This document shows positions 1-14,075 of a stretch of 64,000 bases of DNA, in pieces. Under the pieces are notes generated by a model. The model saw nothing but the letters and a program-made list of their open reading frames with translations, had not been told where the DNA came from and made no database searches. The stretch is from contig JBHGNT010000004.1 in assembly GCA_043228905.1 (NCBI GenBank), positions 372,001 through 436,000 on the forward strand, given 5' to 3'. The number at the start of each line of letters is the position of its first letter. Position 1 is the first letter of the stretch. The DNA is from Azolla caroliniana (lineage: Eukaryota; Polypodiophyta). The translations under genes were made by a program, and so were the position numbers.

Positions 1-2227
1 TCTAGCATACTTTCTAATTAAAAAAAACTTGAATCCAAACCAATGATCTTGGAAAATATATGCTTTTTTGGTTAATGTATATAGTTGAGTGGATTCAAGT
101 TTTGGCAAACAAAAATATTTTAAGCAAAGTCACTTCTCTATACTATCTTTATAAGTACGTTAATATAAATAAGTTGCGTGTGACAAAAACATGATGCCAT
201 AACACTAAACTCTATAAATTACAAGTAGTTGGTCATAGAACATTAGATCTGATGTGAACCAAAAAACTATACAACGGAAAGCTCTTGATGGAAATGTATT
301 ATATCAATACACAACTTACCGGAGCCATTTGCAAACATCTAAAATAACGTCAACATGTAATGTAATACCAAACACATCAAATAAAACGTTTTGTACTTGA
401 ATATGTGCTTAATTTGTTAGTAGAGAACTATTCAATGTAAGGCAATGTAACTTTCCAAAATGTGGAATTTATGTCATCTTAAGTATGAGGACACAATATG
501 CTCATTTATTGGCATGTTATTTGGCATCCATGCAACTTGTGATGTATTTTCAACAATGATAAATCACAAGAGAATCCTAAGTGATATATTTAAACAAGAA
601 TGCGTTGACACCTACACAAGTGGAAATGAATTTTGCTCCTTAATAATAACAATGGTGTGTTGTCCATAGATCCTAGAATAAGACTCACGCAAAACATATG
701 GCAACAAACTCAAGGTAAAGGTCCTCAAGGCTCAAGTTCCTGATATAAAGGAATTTCCAACATTCATGAGAGATGAAATGTAACCAAGGACAGTTGTTAA
801 TGTGATGCAAAAACTGTATTGTATAGGACAAGCCCATGGTAGATGAAGGGTATTATCTATTGTTCTACAATGCCACCTTCTACAAGTAGCAAACACACTT
901 TTCCCTTGATTGTGACAACACATCAACTCTCTCTAATTGTGGACTCAAATTTGTGTTTTGTAAAAAATGGTGGGTCATCGATACACTACTACATTGGGTG
1001 TGGCTTATGGTTTAGGGTGCTCTTTTGGAGGTTGATTTGTGCATTTCCTCTCTTTAACATTCAATTTGCTCATTGAGCCCCCATTATTTTCTCTGACCCT
1101 TCGTCTACTTCTCTCCAATTGGAGCATTTACACTCTCCAAGACCCAAAAAGTGTTCGCCAAGAAATGCCCATCAAATGCATTCTTGTCTTGAAACCTACT
1201 AATAAACCATTTTTGCATGTGTGGGATGTGAATTGAAACCCGCAAAACACTAGTAAGTATCTTTCATATACTTCCCAACAAAACAATTCTTTTCTTTTTT
1301 CTTTTTCCAAAAAAACTAAACAATTCTTCTTTCACTATTCAATTTTAGAGTATAAATTTCTTATTGCATAATAAGGAATGACACATATGGTCCATATATA
1401 CTTTTCTCCAATAGCACACAAATGTGTTTTAGACTAGTAAAGATGGTCATAGACGAAAAGTGGTTAGCTTCACTGTATATTGATATAAATGTGACATAAA
1501 CATGCACTTTAAAGCTTCTTTCAAACTAAACTTTGACATAGCATACTATACATTGAAGATTTAATTAAGGGGAGGATAGAAAGCGACAAATAATATAATT
1601 TTAATTTAAAGATCAAAATATTCATGATATAGAGATATTGAACAATGATCATAATTTTTTAATGCACTCGAGAGGCAACACATGATTTATAAGACCCAAA
1701 AAATTTACTACAAGAAAGTATCGAGAACATAGTTGATGGTTGGAAGCATATTCATTCATATGGTCATGAACTATTCATATATAGCTTAATGTGCATCTTA
1801 TCTTGATCTCCTCCTTAGAGCACAATGTTCAAAGTCATTTGCTCTAGTTAGTCCCTCCAAGAATCATTCAATTTCAGGATCATGAGGTCATGCATGAAAG
1901 ATGTTGATTTTCCCTTCTTTTGTTGAATGGCATGGGGACGAGAAGGTGTGGTTGGTTATGTCCCATCATCTCCTTGTAGGTGGTCCAACATCGTGGGTTT
2001 CTTTGAGTGTCAATAGTATTACAATTTATTATTCTTTGTGCACCTATTATATTTGGCAATGAGTGAATTTTGTTTTTGTGCGTTTTGTTGCTAGCACCCC
2101 AAGCTTGGACTGGTAGGAAATGTTCCTTTGGCTTTTAGTTTAGTTATGCACCTATGGTCTCACACGTGTTGCGAGGAGTATCATTGAAATGTGTAGTTGG
2201 CTTGACTAGGAGCCACTCTCATCAAAC

Positions 2228-2297
<70 letters not shown>

Positions 2298-5200
2298 ATT
2301 TGATAAAGAGTGATGCCTATGAATATGAGGTAATGGGTTCAAACATAAAATTGTTCTAATGGATGCACCGCTTGAAAAAGAGTTAAAGATTTTTCTAGCA
2401 TATTTAGCATCAATATAGATGTAATCATTCATTTATCATGTTTACAATTATCACACACCATTAAGATGATCATATTGAAGCAAAAATGTACCCCGTGCCC
2501 AAAATCAAAATCACAACCTTAGGATGATCAAGGTGATGCAATAAAGTGCATAACATCAAAGTCAATATTTGAACCTTGAGTACTTAGAGATAATTGAGGA
2601 GGAACAAACCAACCCCTAGCTTTGAGTTGTGCAAGATGGCCCTAGTCTCTCTAGTATTTCTTGGACTATCAAGTTCTTTTCTCTATTAAAATGTTGTAGA
2701 TAATACATTGGACAAGAAAAGGGAGACATCATCCTCTCGAACATTTTGTGTAGATGAGCCTAGTAAGCCCTAACATATCTAAGAAAAGACAATGATGCAT
2801 ATTTCTTGCAAATGATTGACACAAGGATGATTGAAAGATGATCTAACTTGTATTGATGTTGGTTTCAAAGGTGAGCACACTCTCCTTATGTTAGTTGGTA
2901 AAGAATGACTTATTGTCATGCAAAAGTTTAAAAATGTTCTTATAAGACGATGATATTTAGTAATGAAAGTCAGCTAGGTTGCCAATAGTGTCGACTTCTT
3001 AGTATAATTAACCCCTCTTTCCAAAAACAAATGGAAAAGAACAAAAGATTTCAAGAGAGACGTTTAGTGATACTTGACAGACTCCACAAACTTGGGTTGA
3101 TAAGGTTTGTGTTGTGTTTCATTATTCTTGAATTGGAAAATCATCATTATAATGGCCACTGACGCCAACTTGTAATTTATGTTGTTTTCAAAAGTATACG
3201 CCCTCTCCTTGCATTAGGCATTGATGTCCTAAAAACTTTCTCATAAAATGATGGTGTTGAAGTTCCCATTTTCAATATAAAGTAATTGTCCAAAACTAAA
3301 CATATTCAATGCACTCAATAATCTATATAATGAGCATTGAGCACCTCGCATAAAATACTAATCATGAATGGCTTGAATTGTATGCATATTGATATGCTTT
3401 CAAATTAACAAATGTTGAGCTGAAAAAACTATCAATAAAGTGTTGATAACTATGTCAACTATTAGGGAGTTAAGTTCTCATGCTTTGTGAAAGAAATAAC
3501 TTGCGAATTGTATTTTGTCGTTTCGTGGTTGACGTTTTCAACACGTTCAACTTGGGGGAACATTATAAAAACACGATATTGATTGGGAATGTGACACACA
3601 ATATCTTTAAAAAAGAAAGAAAGAAAGAAAGAAAGAAAAAAACCCACAAAAATACAAATGTTTTGAAAAATGGTGAAGTGTTCTTTAAAAGGGTAACTAT
3701 GTGCTATAAACATATTGTAAATTTGATGAAGTTTGAAATTAAAATGCACACTAATGGTAAAAATATCTTAAAAGAACAAAGGTTGTGTAGTGTCTTGAAT
3801 TTGACAAACTAACAAACTAACATTTGCACACGGGGAACACTTCCCTTACTTTTGTAACCAACAATCTAGTCAGTAATGCAAAGATAAGCGAACAATTCAC
3901 ATTAACCTTATCTCATGTAATCTAGTTATTTTCTTCCGGTTCGGCAAAGAATATATGTGTATATTCCAATATATATATATATATATATATCCAAACAATG
4001 CATTTGCAATGAACACATAACCATAAATTATATATGGCCAAGTATATTGTTATGTTGGGCGAAAATGTTCTCCTTGATCATGTAAGGTTTGGTGGCTTCT
4101 TTAGATAAATACTTTGCATTCGCTTTATATTATAGTACCCTCTTTCCATTCATTATAATGGTTTTGTACTTATTATTTGTGATGACACTCACTCATTGTA
4201 CATTTGACCTCAATTTAGGAGAGGGGATGACATTTCTATACCTTTATCACATATCCTTAATGGATAAGTGATAAATACACCTTTTTGAAATTCCCCAAAT
4301 TTGTGATTCTTTATCCATATACGTGGACAGAATTAGATAGAAGTTTTTAAAGGCTGGAAACCTTTCGTGCTCTAAGTGGGTGGACATTAGATACTGGCCG
4401 TTCGATATGTGGTTTACTAGCTATTGCACAAAACCTCAAAGGAAGTTAAACAATCATAGAATAAATAAAGCATGCATGAAACTAGATGGCATACGGAGAG
4501 GTCTTCGATAAATTTAAGGCCCATCTTTGATTTACGTTTGTATGCTTTTCTATTATGTGTAGTCAAATAATCAAGGATTTATGTTCCACGTCATGATTGC
4601 TCATCGAGATATTTTTTGGCTATATTATTATCAAAGAATAAAATGGCATAGATGTCAAGACACCCATCCTTCATTGGATACGACAAACATGCTAAAAAGT
4701 GTGGGGCTATGAAAATCACATTATTTTTCATGAATTGTTTTGTGTTAGGTGGGATATAGCGATGAGCATCTAAGAGTTCAAACATATACAACGAACATTC
4801 ATACCAAATGGATATGGCATATTGTTTTGCAAGGATTAAGCAATTTTGAAGGGTCATAATCGTTTAAAGATAATTATGTTGTGTTGGTGGTTTTTTATGG
4901 CTAGATGACTACTTCATTTATTGTTTCACTTCTACAGAAATGTCATTTAATCATATTCATGAGTGATCCACTAGTGATTTTAATAGACGTGTTGCCCAAC
5001 ATAGTCTCTTGGTTTGATTGCAAATGTCACGATTCATGGTCACCCATATGTGAGTTCAAGCCCTAATAATCATTTTAGACATGACACATTTGAGTATAAT
5101 CTCAAGAAGTCCCTTGGGTGATGGTTTCCACAATATTAATATATTTTGGATTCTTAGTGATTATCAATTTAACAATATTTTAACGTTTAGCTAGGGATAG

Positions 5201-7962
5201 CTAAATAAACATGTGGATAAATAGTCCAAACATGCGATAAATATTTGTTTATGACACATCGTGTTACATGTAAAGTCGGAGCTGAAGTTTTTCACATTAT
5301 GTTCTTGGGATGTAAGACACAAGAAATTTTATTTTTTGTTGTATTAATGGATATCTTGAAGCATTAATCGAGACAAGAAGTTCTTGGATTTATTTGAAGT
5401 ATCTATAGGCCTAATGCTTTGCCACTCTTTATACTAAATACGACAAACCCACTTAAAATGGGTGGTATGGGAAACATATTTTTTTAATATTACAATATGT
5501 AATGCAGCCATATGTAAGGAAAATGGTAAATACACTATATGAAGTACAAGGCTTTGTCATGGACGAGGTAGATTCAGACTTTGTAATTATCTATGTTAGC
5601 TTGTCAAGGACTAGGTAGATTTAGACATCATAAGTGTACGTGTTATCTTGTTTTCCTCGTAAGAATTGTGACTGAAACCATACAAGTTCAAGTTCCAATA
5701 GAAATAGATGCACAATCAAGTTCTCATTTACACTCTAAAGTGATAAGTTTTCTATCATCTTGAAACTTCATATAATCAGGGGAAAAAATGTTTTTGGTAT
5801 GTTTCTTTAATGTGAGCTTCTATAACTTAAGCATGATTGTTGTTCTATTTCTTTTGCAACTCATACCTATCTAGTAGTCACCTTTTACATCTTACAATTA
5901 TACATTTCCTCTTTTAGTTCATGCCTACCTTTGTAAACTTTGAAATTACTTGTGAGAGACTGATGTGGTTTCAACTCTCATTAATGACCAACCATTATAC
6001 ACCAGATGAGGTGCTGATTTGTATTTTATCTCAATATGAAGCCCTGAAAATAGTGCATACAAACTATAAATCGGTGGAGGATGTGTAATCACGTCTATAT
6101 CCATAGGTCCCCCCCCCCCCTTTTTTTAATCAAGTCTAGGAATCTACATGAATATGCATTGGGGTGCAGACTTTAAAAAGGCCACTAATAATACCCTCTT
6201 TTTTGGAGTTATAAAAAGGAAATGTGTGCTCCAAATTATACTTATATGTGAGAAAGGCTAATGGCTTGTTTTAAATCATTTAAACTTCCTTTCGACTTGA
6301 AATACCATGAAGTTTATTTGCATATGCCATTGGTTGATTGTGACTAAAGACATTTTTCTCAAAGAGTATTATTATTTTAAAACATGACAGTGATGTTAAG
6401 GGCAACAAACAAAAGTAGCATTATTCACTCAGTGATGTCAAGGGGCTACAATAGTAAGGATAATGGTCAAGGTTTTAATCAAGCCCCATGCTTGCCTGAT
6501 TAAAACAACAATAATCAATAAGTATTAAGGACTCGTCAAGCTAAATCCCTAATTCTTTCAATGAATTTTCGCTAATCTCTTTGTCCCTGTCTCATAGGTG
6601 TCTTTCATAGTGATGCTCCAAAATCTTCTTTCATTTTGCCTTTTCAATTCATTGCCCTTGACTTTTGTGTAGAAATGGATAAGATTATTTTATTTTATTT
6701 TATTTTAAAACAAGAGTTTATACTAATTGTAGAGCAGGTTCGTTTAGAATGGTGAGTGTGGCCTAAAGTTAAGGATAGTACCAAAAATAGAGTAATTTCA
6801 TTTAAAAACACTCTATGGCAAGGTGTTTTGAGAACCCTTGTTGAGAACCATGTGGGAGGAAACCATTGAGGGTGGCATATTGCCATACAATGACTTTTGC
6901 AATGAAGAAAAGGTTTGGGTGACCCTAGATGGCAAGGACGACCACTTCCACGAAGGCTTCCCTTCAAACTTATCTATTTTGCTAGATGATATAGGGATAT
7001 ATGTTGGGGGTTGAACGCATACTACTAGATGCATGACCTTATGATCTCTCTTGGAAGAAACTTAAGAGTGGGAAACAAAGATGAATGTACATCAATTTTA
7101 GTGTAGCTTAATTAACATGTTGTACAAATGTAGTTAGGGATAAAAAAATGCCGCATTTTTGGAACATCCACAGGATTATCGCGGCTCATACCCAATGTCT
7201 TTACATTGGTAATGCACCAAACAATGATGAGGGAGCTTGACTCAAATGTTGATAATATTCACAACTTTAGAATGTACAACATTATAAATTAAATGTATTT
7301 ACTAGCGATCAATGTCCATTCCTTGAAACATTCATCTCCAACTCCAAACCGATCCTAAACAATGGATGGTTTAATCTTCATGAACTTCTAATATGAGCTC
7401 CAGTAAAATGTGGATTGTGCAAGGCGTTCCTAACATATCACTAGGTGTGATAACACTTTATTTTGATATATCTCAATGCCTAACCTTAGACAAACAAAAG
7501 ATAACCCTTTTAGTGCCAAATGAATGTGTCTCAAACAGAGGCGGGAGAAAAACCTGTCGAGTTCTAGTTGTTGTGGAAGAAGAAAGCACATGAGAATATT
7601 TGTGAATGATATCTAGTTCTAAAATGTACAACATTATATATATTTAATGTATCTACAAATAATTAGTGTCCAACTCTAGTCCTCGAGACCTTCATCTCCA
7701 AGGTGAGTGCTTGCTTGACCACTACTAATACAAACATTCAACATGTTTACCAGATGTCTAGCGACCTAACCATGGTCCATAGTTATGCTTCTCTAACCCT
7801 AGGGAAACCTAACTACAATGAGGACATTCAAGCTTTGTATGATTGTTATATACCTTATGTGCATGTATGTATTCAATGTAAGGTATCTATCTATCTATGT
7901 ATATATGTATGCTATGTACACATTTTCCAACATAATATATGAACAATAGCCTATAAGGCTCT
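1..7962. other. AT-rich intergenic DNA, no gene recognised
   Basis: All open frames here are short, lack recognisable domains and have no convincing splice partners, so I see no gene. Simple-sequence tracts are present: an AAAG run near 3609-3642, a TA run near 3971-3990, a C/T homopolymer near 6109-6126 and a TTTTA run near 6690. I recognise no RNA gene or complete transposon. Ancient, decayed transposons could be present but are not visible by eye. Confidence 0.6.
2231..2294. repeat. Compound (GT)n(GA)n microsatellite
   Basis: An uninterrupted GT run passes directly into an uninterrupted GA run. Frames reading through it give Thr-His or Leu-Ser repeats and are not genes. Confidence 0.95.
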
Positions 7963-9501
7963 CTATACACCCATGGGAGCTCTATGAGGGATGCCTTTTC
8001 TTCGCTTGGGACTCCTTTTGTGTTGCATTGTGAGAGGAGGTGTTGATGGAGAAATAATGTCTTGTTGGTGATGATGTTGCGAATGTTGTAGCAATTGTTG
8101 ATGTTGATGATGATGCATGTCTTCTTTTTTCGTTGTTCCCCATGTCTTCCTATCGTCATCGGAATACGAGTCCACCATCTCCTGGATATTCTCACCATAC
8201 GCACTCACACCAGTGAGCTTCCTATATGACCTTGGCCTCTTTGTCACATTGTTGGTATTGCTCTCAAACGAGTTGCATTCCTCGGAGGTATCGGAGCTAC
8301 CGTTAATATGCTTTGATGGCATCAAGAAGCTCATTTCAGGATGGCGTGATCGAATCCCCTTCAACTGGAACAAACCATTCGACGATATGTCAATGTGAAT
8401 TATCAAAGGACAATGGAGGGATGAAATCTAGTTATTATAGCATATGCGTGTATATGCATTCAATGTGTGTGTATGTATGCATGGATGTATCTTCAATTAT
8501 GTCCGGGTGTCCTGTATTGGGACATATGTCATGATATTCCTCGAGAGTAAGGCAATGCCGACATTCCTCTTGATTGGATGTCAAAAGAGTGGGTGATTGA
8601 GCAAGAACTTCATGCATTGGATTGGGGTTTGTAGTACAAACTTATGTACCACTAAAAAGCAACATTACTTGAGAGAGTCAAAGTTGTGGATTCACTTCAA
8701 AGTCAATAATGTTGTATATGTAAAATGGAGTCTATGTATGATATGTATATATATATATATATATGCATGGATGTATATATGTACAATGCATGGTGTATGT
8801 GTACATATATGTATATGTATACAGTATATGTGTACAAGTATGCATATTATCCATGGTGACATCATGAATGAGTAAAGGAAGAATAGTTGTGTTAATCCAT
8901 GAACATTGATTGTGCTTACCTTGCACCCCAAGGAACAGAATTTGAAGCCATCTAGCAAGCTTCTGTCACAAATCTCGCAGTTGTTAGTGACCCCTTTGCC
9001 CTGACGGAGCTGGGGCCGGCCATTAATGAACACGACGCGCGCGCTGTTGATTATGTAGGTTTGGATGCCAGAGATGTCCAATGCCTTCTGGATCTCGGAC
9101 ACCCGGATAACATCGTGATACGACGATCTCCTTATCTATATATTTGTGAAGAATGTGACATAAACAAGTAGAAAAAAATTTCATTCAAAACACATTCAGC
9201 AATTATTATGGAAGCTTTTTAAGAATGTTTAGAGTGGTAGAGTAGGTTTTAGGGCTTTTTGTATACATACCTGGATAATGTGATGGTCTCTGTGGGAAGG
9301 TAGGCAAGACAAGCAGAATGCTGAGCCCATACAATCCAAGCAATATTGGTTACATTCATTCTTGCTGGAATCTCCATGGAAGGAGCAAGGCATGAAGAAA
9401 TTGGTGTGGAGCAGAGGCTCTAGCCATGGTGGCCCAACAATTACATCCTGCTCATGAGCATTGTTGCAGACACTCTGATTGTGATGATGATTAGCCGACA
9501 T
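7963..9501 (-). CDS. PLATZ zinc-binding transcription factor, three coding exons
   Basis: Plant-specific PLATZ proteins bind A/T-rich DNA through two zinc-binding regions, usually repress transcription, and act in the nucleus. Coding exons on the minus strand are 9501-9271 (77 codons), 9135-8920 (72) and 8364-7963 (133 plus stop), all joined in phase 0 at GT-AG borders, giving 282 residues. The PPWLEPLL motif (~24-31) opens the domain. The first Cys/His cluster (CSFHG to [12 protein letters not shown], ~39-74) and the conserved [16 protein letters not shown] block at the start of exon 2 follow. The second cluster is [20 protein letters not shown] (~130-149). The tail has His/Gln-rich runs and a basic KRSPKRRKG stretch that could be a nuclear signal. 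The start chosen is the first Met of the PLATZ exon. That frame stays open to 9616, where a CAG acceptor suggests a 5'-UTR intron, so an upstream start is possible. No lesion is visible, and this is the best-supported host gene in the window. Confidence 0.93.
8365..8919 (-). other. PLATZ intron 2
   Basis: This intron lies between donor AAG|GTAAGC at 8920 and acceptor CAG at 8365-8367. It contains TATA and TGTATG simple repeats near 8740-8840, which create spurious open frames. Confidence 0.85.
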
Positions 9502-10173
9502 TTTCTTGTCCTGTGAGCTTATTAACGTGGCACCACTCTTTGGATTGGAATTGAGAGGAAGATTAATGTATTTGATGTCCCCATATTGCGTTAGCAACGA
9601 AAGAGGGTCATTCACCTGCACACAAATCAGAGAGCTCAGAATTTGCGGGTACACTAATTTCAATTTCAATGGGACGAAATCCAACATAAAGAAAAGTCTG
9701 GAAAGAAAAGAAAAAGACAATCAGATTAGAGATGAAGGGGATCGGAATGTCTGCTAATTCACATTTTTGGCAATTATAGGATTTAAAACTCCGCCAAGAA
9801 AGAGAACAAACAAATCAAATGAAACCACAGAGAGCGCAACTCAAAGCAGAGATGAGGGGATCAAAATGTTGGGGTATACCGACTCAAATTGTGTGTGAAT
9901 CATGACTGATTAGGGATTAAGAGGCCGGCGAGAACAGAGATTCTTGCAAGAGGCAAATGCCAGAACAAGAAAGGAAGGAGGAGCAATCAAAGAAGCGATT
10001 TGGAAGAGATGGGATTGAATGTGAGGGGGGATTATACCATGGCGATTTGTGTGGGGTAAGGCAGGCAAGCAGCAGCTGCAGAGAAATCCTTGCAGGGGGA
10101 GGGGAATTGGGGGGGGGGATGCAGAGGACAAAATGCGACGAAACTCTGCAGCAATGAAATCGCTCACCAATAT

Positions 10174-10177
<4 letters not shown>
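9502..10177 (-). promoter_or_regulatory. Putative PLATZ leader and core promoter
   Basis: The minus strand upstream of the PLATZ start carries a TATATATT-type box at about 10169-10177. A probable leader intron would end at the CAG next to 9616; its donor was not resolved. The TATA-like box lies about 670 bp upstream of the coding start, right at the edge of a GA/TC microsatellite. GA tracts near plant promoters can bind BBR/BPC factors, but binding here is inference. Confidence 0.45.
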
Positions 10178-10220
<43 letters not shown>

Positions 10221-10590
10221 CAGACAAATTTCAACCTTCTTTGCCTTTTCTCTTCTGTCTGTGTTCGTGGCCGTGTGTGTGTGTGTGTGTGCAGAAAGAG
10301 AGAGAGAGAGAGAGAGTGTGTGTGTGTATAGAGAGAGAGAGTGTGTGTGATTTGTAGAGAGAGAGAGAGTGTGTGTGTGTGTAGAGAGAGATAGAGAGGT
10401 TGTGTAGAGAGAGATAGAGTGTGTGTGTGTGTGGAGAGAGATAGAGTGTGTGTGTGTAGAGAGAGATAGAGAGTGTGTGTGTAGAGAGAGAGAGAGAGTG
10501 TGTGTGTGTAGAGAGAGATAGAGTGTGTGTGTGTAGAGAGATAGAGTGTGTGTGTGTGTGTGTGGAGAGAGAGAGAGAGAGAGAGAGAGG
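10178..10590. repeat. Interspersed GA and GT microsatellite block
   Basis: About 400 bp of alternating GAGAGA and GTGTGT(A) runs, roughly ten alternations, lie directly upstream of the PLATZ gene. Both strands give long Ser/Leu/Thr/His or Glu/Arg/Val/Cys frames that are not genes. Confidence 0.9.
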
Positions 10591-13400
10591 GATTTGGCCG
10601 GTCTGCCTGTAGGCCGCCCTAGTGTGAACGCGGGACACGTGGCACCATCCTATTGGCCTCAACTTGTCCACCCACTTCAAACCTCCTCCCCTTTTGCGTC
10701 TCTCTCTCTCTCTCTCTCTTTTGTTCCCATTTGACCAATTATTATCTGTTTTTTTCGTTTATTTATTTCATTTTACAATTTATTTTTTAAGTATTAAATT
10801 TTTTTATTTTATGTGAGTGTGCGTGGATCAATAATTGAGAATTGGTCATCAAGAAACACCCCAAAACACAAACACAAAAGGCTGCCCCAATGAATTTGCC
10901 CCGCCTGCTTCTTCCTCACGTCGGCCTTTTTATTTCCGGCTACGATGAACCATTTCGGAATACATACATTGTATACATACATACACACACACACATACAC
11001 ACACACATACATACATATATACACACATTTTGTTATGGGTGCGAATGTCCGAGAACTATCACCAATGAGGTCATTTACTACTTGTCCACTGTTACCAATT
11101 AAAATCCTCCTTTTTCTTTTCTTCCTTTTTTCGCCGCCCCTTTTCGCCTTCCTTTCTAGAAGCTCCACCTGATCCTCCCTCTCTCTCTTCGCTTGAACCA
11201 AGAGGGAAATACTGTTGGGTAATACCATGCCTCGTGTTGAAATCTTTGGCATTCAGAAAAAAAAGTCGCCCATCTTTGGTGTATTTATTCGGTCATTTGA
11301 TTCTCACAACATGACCTTAGGTTGCAAATGAGGGCAACATTCCTTTTCTTTTTGTTCCTTTCTAATATCCATACGAAATATTTTCAGCTCTGTGTGTGCG
11401 TGATCATATGCATTGCCTAGATATGCACATGCACAACGTTTTTCCTTTCCCCTTCGAATTTCTTTTTATCCTTTTTATAAAGACAAAAAATCAATGACGT
11501 CGAAGTCCATATCCTCTTGAGTAATGTGGATAGCATAGCCACTGAAGACTCGAGAGCTAAATATAATTTGACTTTATCTTTCCAACAACAGTGTGCAATA
11601 CATAAGGTTGTTTGATGCACCAAAGAAACAAAGCCACGATGATGTAAGCATATGCATCATACACAAACTTTTTCAACAAAATAGATTATGTTCCAACTTG
11701 TTGTTAGAGTCGTCATTGCTTCTGAGTAACATTCTCCACACAAAAGCTAGAAGTTACTTTGGAGTAGGCCTTAGGAAAAGCATGAAAAAGATATGATGTT
11801 GGATACCTTAACTTCTCTCTCATGTTCAAACTTGGAAGCCCTGTACATGAATGCTTATAAACATTACCATCTTTATGACACACAATGTGATTATGATAGT
11901 ATGATTTATCAAGGCAATCACTATCATCTAATGGTTTGATCAAGCTTAATATATGGATTTAAGAAGCCCATTGATACGATAATTATGGTCGTATCAAGCT
12001 TTACTTTTGGGGTGACGGGCAAACGGGCTCTTCTTAAATCGTGCAACTTTTTCTTCATCTACTTCATATATCTATAATTGTAAAATCGCGGTGTATCATT
12101 TTTCGGTCCCATATGCCTTGAAGGCATTACGTGGACGTAAATATGATTCTCTTTTTCTTGTTGTTTTGTCCCTCTTTATAATACCTAACGACCCATGTGG
12201 GCCATTTTAGGATCATAGCTATTATTTCTTGCACTTACATGCAATATAGTATTTCTTTCCCCCCTCAAAGGTGCTACACTATAAATTCCTCATACAATAA
12301 TTGTGCACACTTATGAGCACATTCATGCCATACAATATGTGTCAATGACTTGTGATCCACGTTGATATGATACTCTACATAGAAAGTGCCAATTAACATA
12401 AACTAGTGTGATCAAGACAGGTGCTCATGTTCATACAATTGGCTATCCACGAAAATTTCATATAATAAATTTGCAATTAAACTAGATATTATTATGTACG
12501 ACATTTCATGTTGCATTTCTTTTATTTTATATCATAGTATGGGCACCATAATGGTAAGCTACATTTTAATATACCCATGAACTTAAATTTAAATCTCACT
12601 TATTGTACTACTTTAGAGGATGCATTTGTGGAATGTAACGTCCAATTACTAGTCAATGTGGGGTATCATGTACCATAAGATTATCATGCACCAAACAACA
12701 AAACATTTCTCCACCCAATGTCAAGTGAGAGGCTAAACGAAGCTCCCAAGTGAGCACATCCCAACTAGCAAAGTCATCAATTCTCTTGGCACAAAACCAT
12801 ATGGACCATAGGAATATCATGCATGCAAGGTTTTAATGTACCTTGCACAAATATTCCACATGTAATAGGTTGAACACTGGCAGTTGCACATAAACCATAG
12901 GCTGGATAAGAAATTCAATGTCACTTATATGCTTCTATGTTGAAGAGTGGCTAAAGCTTTAGGTGTTACCAAAACATATCATTTGATCCATCCTTGGAAA
13001 GATATTAGTTAGAAGAATCTGGAACACTAATGATGACACAATTTGGAGTTTTGGTTTAAAACTTATAACTGTTTCTCTAAAGGCAACTCCAATATAACAT
13101 CCTTATTGGCCTTCCTCTACAAGTTGGCATACATTTTGAGAAGATTTGAAAAGAATTATATCATGCAATATGAAGGAAGATGGCCATTGAATTTAGATTC
13201 TAGATAATTCTAAAATCCTCCCACACTATCATAAACCTAAACCCTAAACTACACACCATCCTTATCTCGCGTTAGTTTTTACAGTAGTTTTCCACACTCG
13301 AGGATAAGAGTGACATGGTTAATTGAGAATGTAAAGAAGGAATGGATCGCATTTAATCCTAGGGGTTGGGACAATTCGCAAGGGCCAAGTGGGAACTTGC
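10591..13400. other. Intergenic DNA
   Basis: No gene is recognised. A TACA/CA-rich tract occupies about 10966-11030 and a TC run lies near 10700-10718. Longer open frames here have no recognisable motif and partly overlap the repeats. Confidence 0.55.
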
Positions 13401-13545
13401 ATGTGGGACATGTGTTTAACTATAAATATGAGGCCTAGCTAACCTCATAAGTCAAGGATTCAATTATGTCAAGGTTGTGATTTTGTGGTAAATAGATTCT
13501 TGGTTCGAACGCACATTGGTGCCAAGTATGACTCGAACCCCATCG
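13401..13545 (+). mobile_element. Possible LTR remnant
   Basis: The stretch ACTATAAATATGAGGCCTAG followed by CTAACCTCATAAG closely resembles the TATA-box region of the chromovirus LTR at 52579-52605 (GGTATAAATATGAGGCTTAG then CTACCCTCATAG). No second LTR or coding region is visible, so it would be an old solo or truncated LTR of a related family. Confidence 0.35.
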
Positions 13546-14075
13546 ATGGTAGTATGGATGCCATTTAGGGCTTGGGTCCATCTCAATACCTTCGCTCAAG
13601 GGTGGTTGAAATGGATTAGGATCCTTCCTTCCTCTATTTCCTCATTTTTCATGCTTACATTAGAGACATCCTTAATACATCCTTTATATACCTTCACCAT
13701 AAGCATACAACTCAATCATATTAGACTAGCAAACTCATTCCTCCTCTTTTTTCATGTAACACTTCTCGTTGTACCAATCCTCATCTATTCATATGAGCTC
13801 TTCCTTGGCAAATGTTGTTCTACCTTCCATAAACACTTCTTGGTCCTAAGTGTCACCCACTCTTCTAAAGCCCTTCCTAAGCCAATATCTCATTTGTTTT
13901 TGTGAGCCCTTTCATATGCTAATATTTCACCCATATGTGCATTGATGAAACCATTGAGATTCTTTTATATTGGATTGAGATATGGATATGATGATTTGAG
14001 ATCTCAAAAGAAGAAGTGTTGGAACTTGGAATAAAGAATATGTACCCAAGATATTTGAACCAATTAATAAAAGGG

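Noticed and set aside
10049-10734. Long open frames on both strands through the GA/GT block
   Set aside because: They are translations of dinucleotide repeats with no unique sequence or splice support.
13516-13905. 129-codon plus-strand frame
   Set aside because: Hydrophobic composition, no motif, no splice or promoter support. It probably reflects AT-rich sequence.
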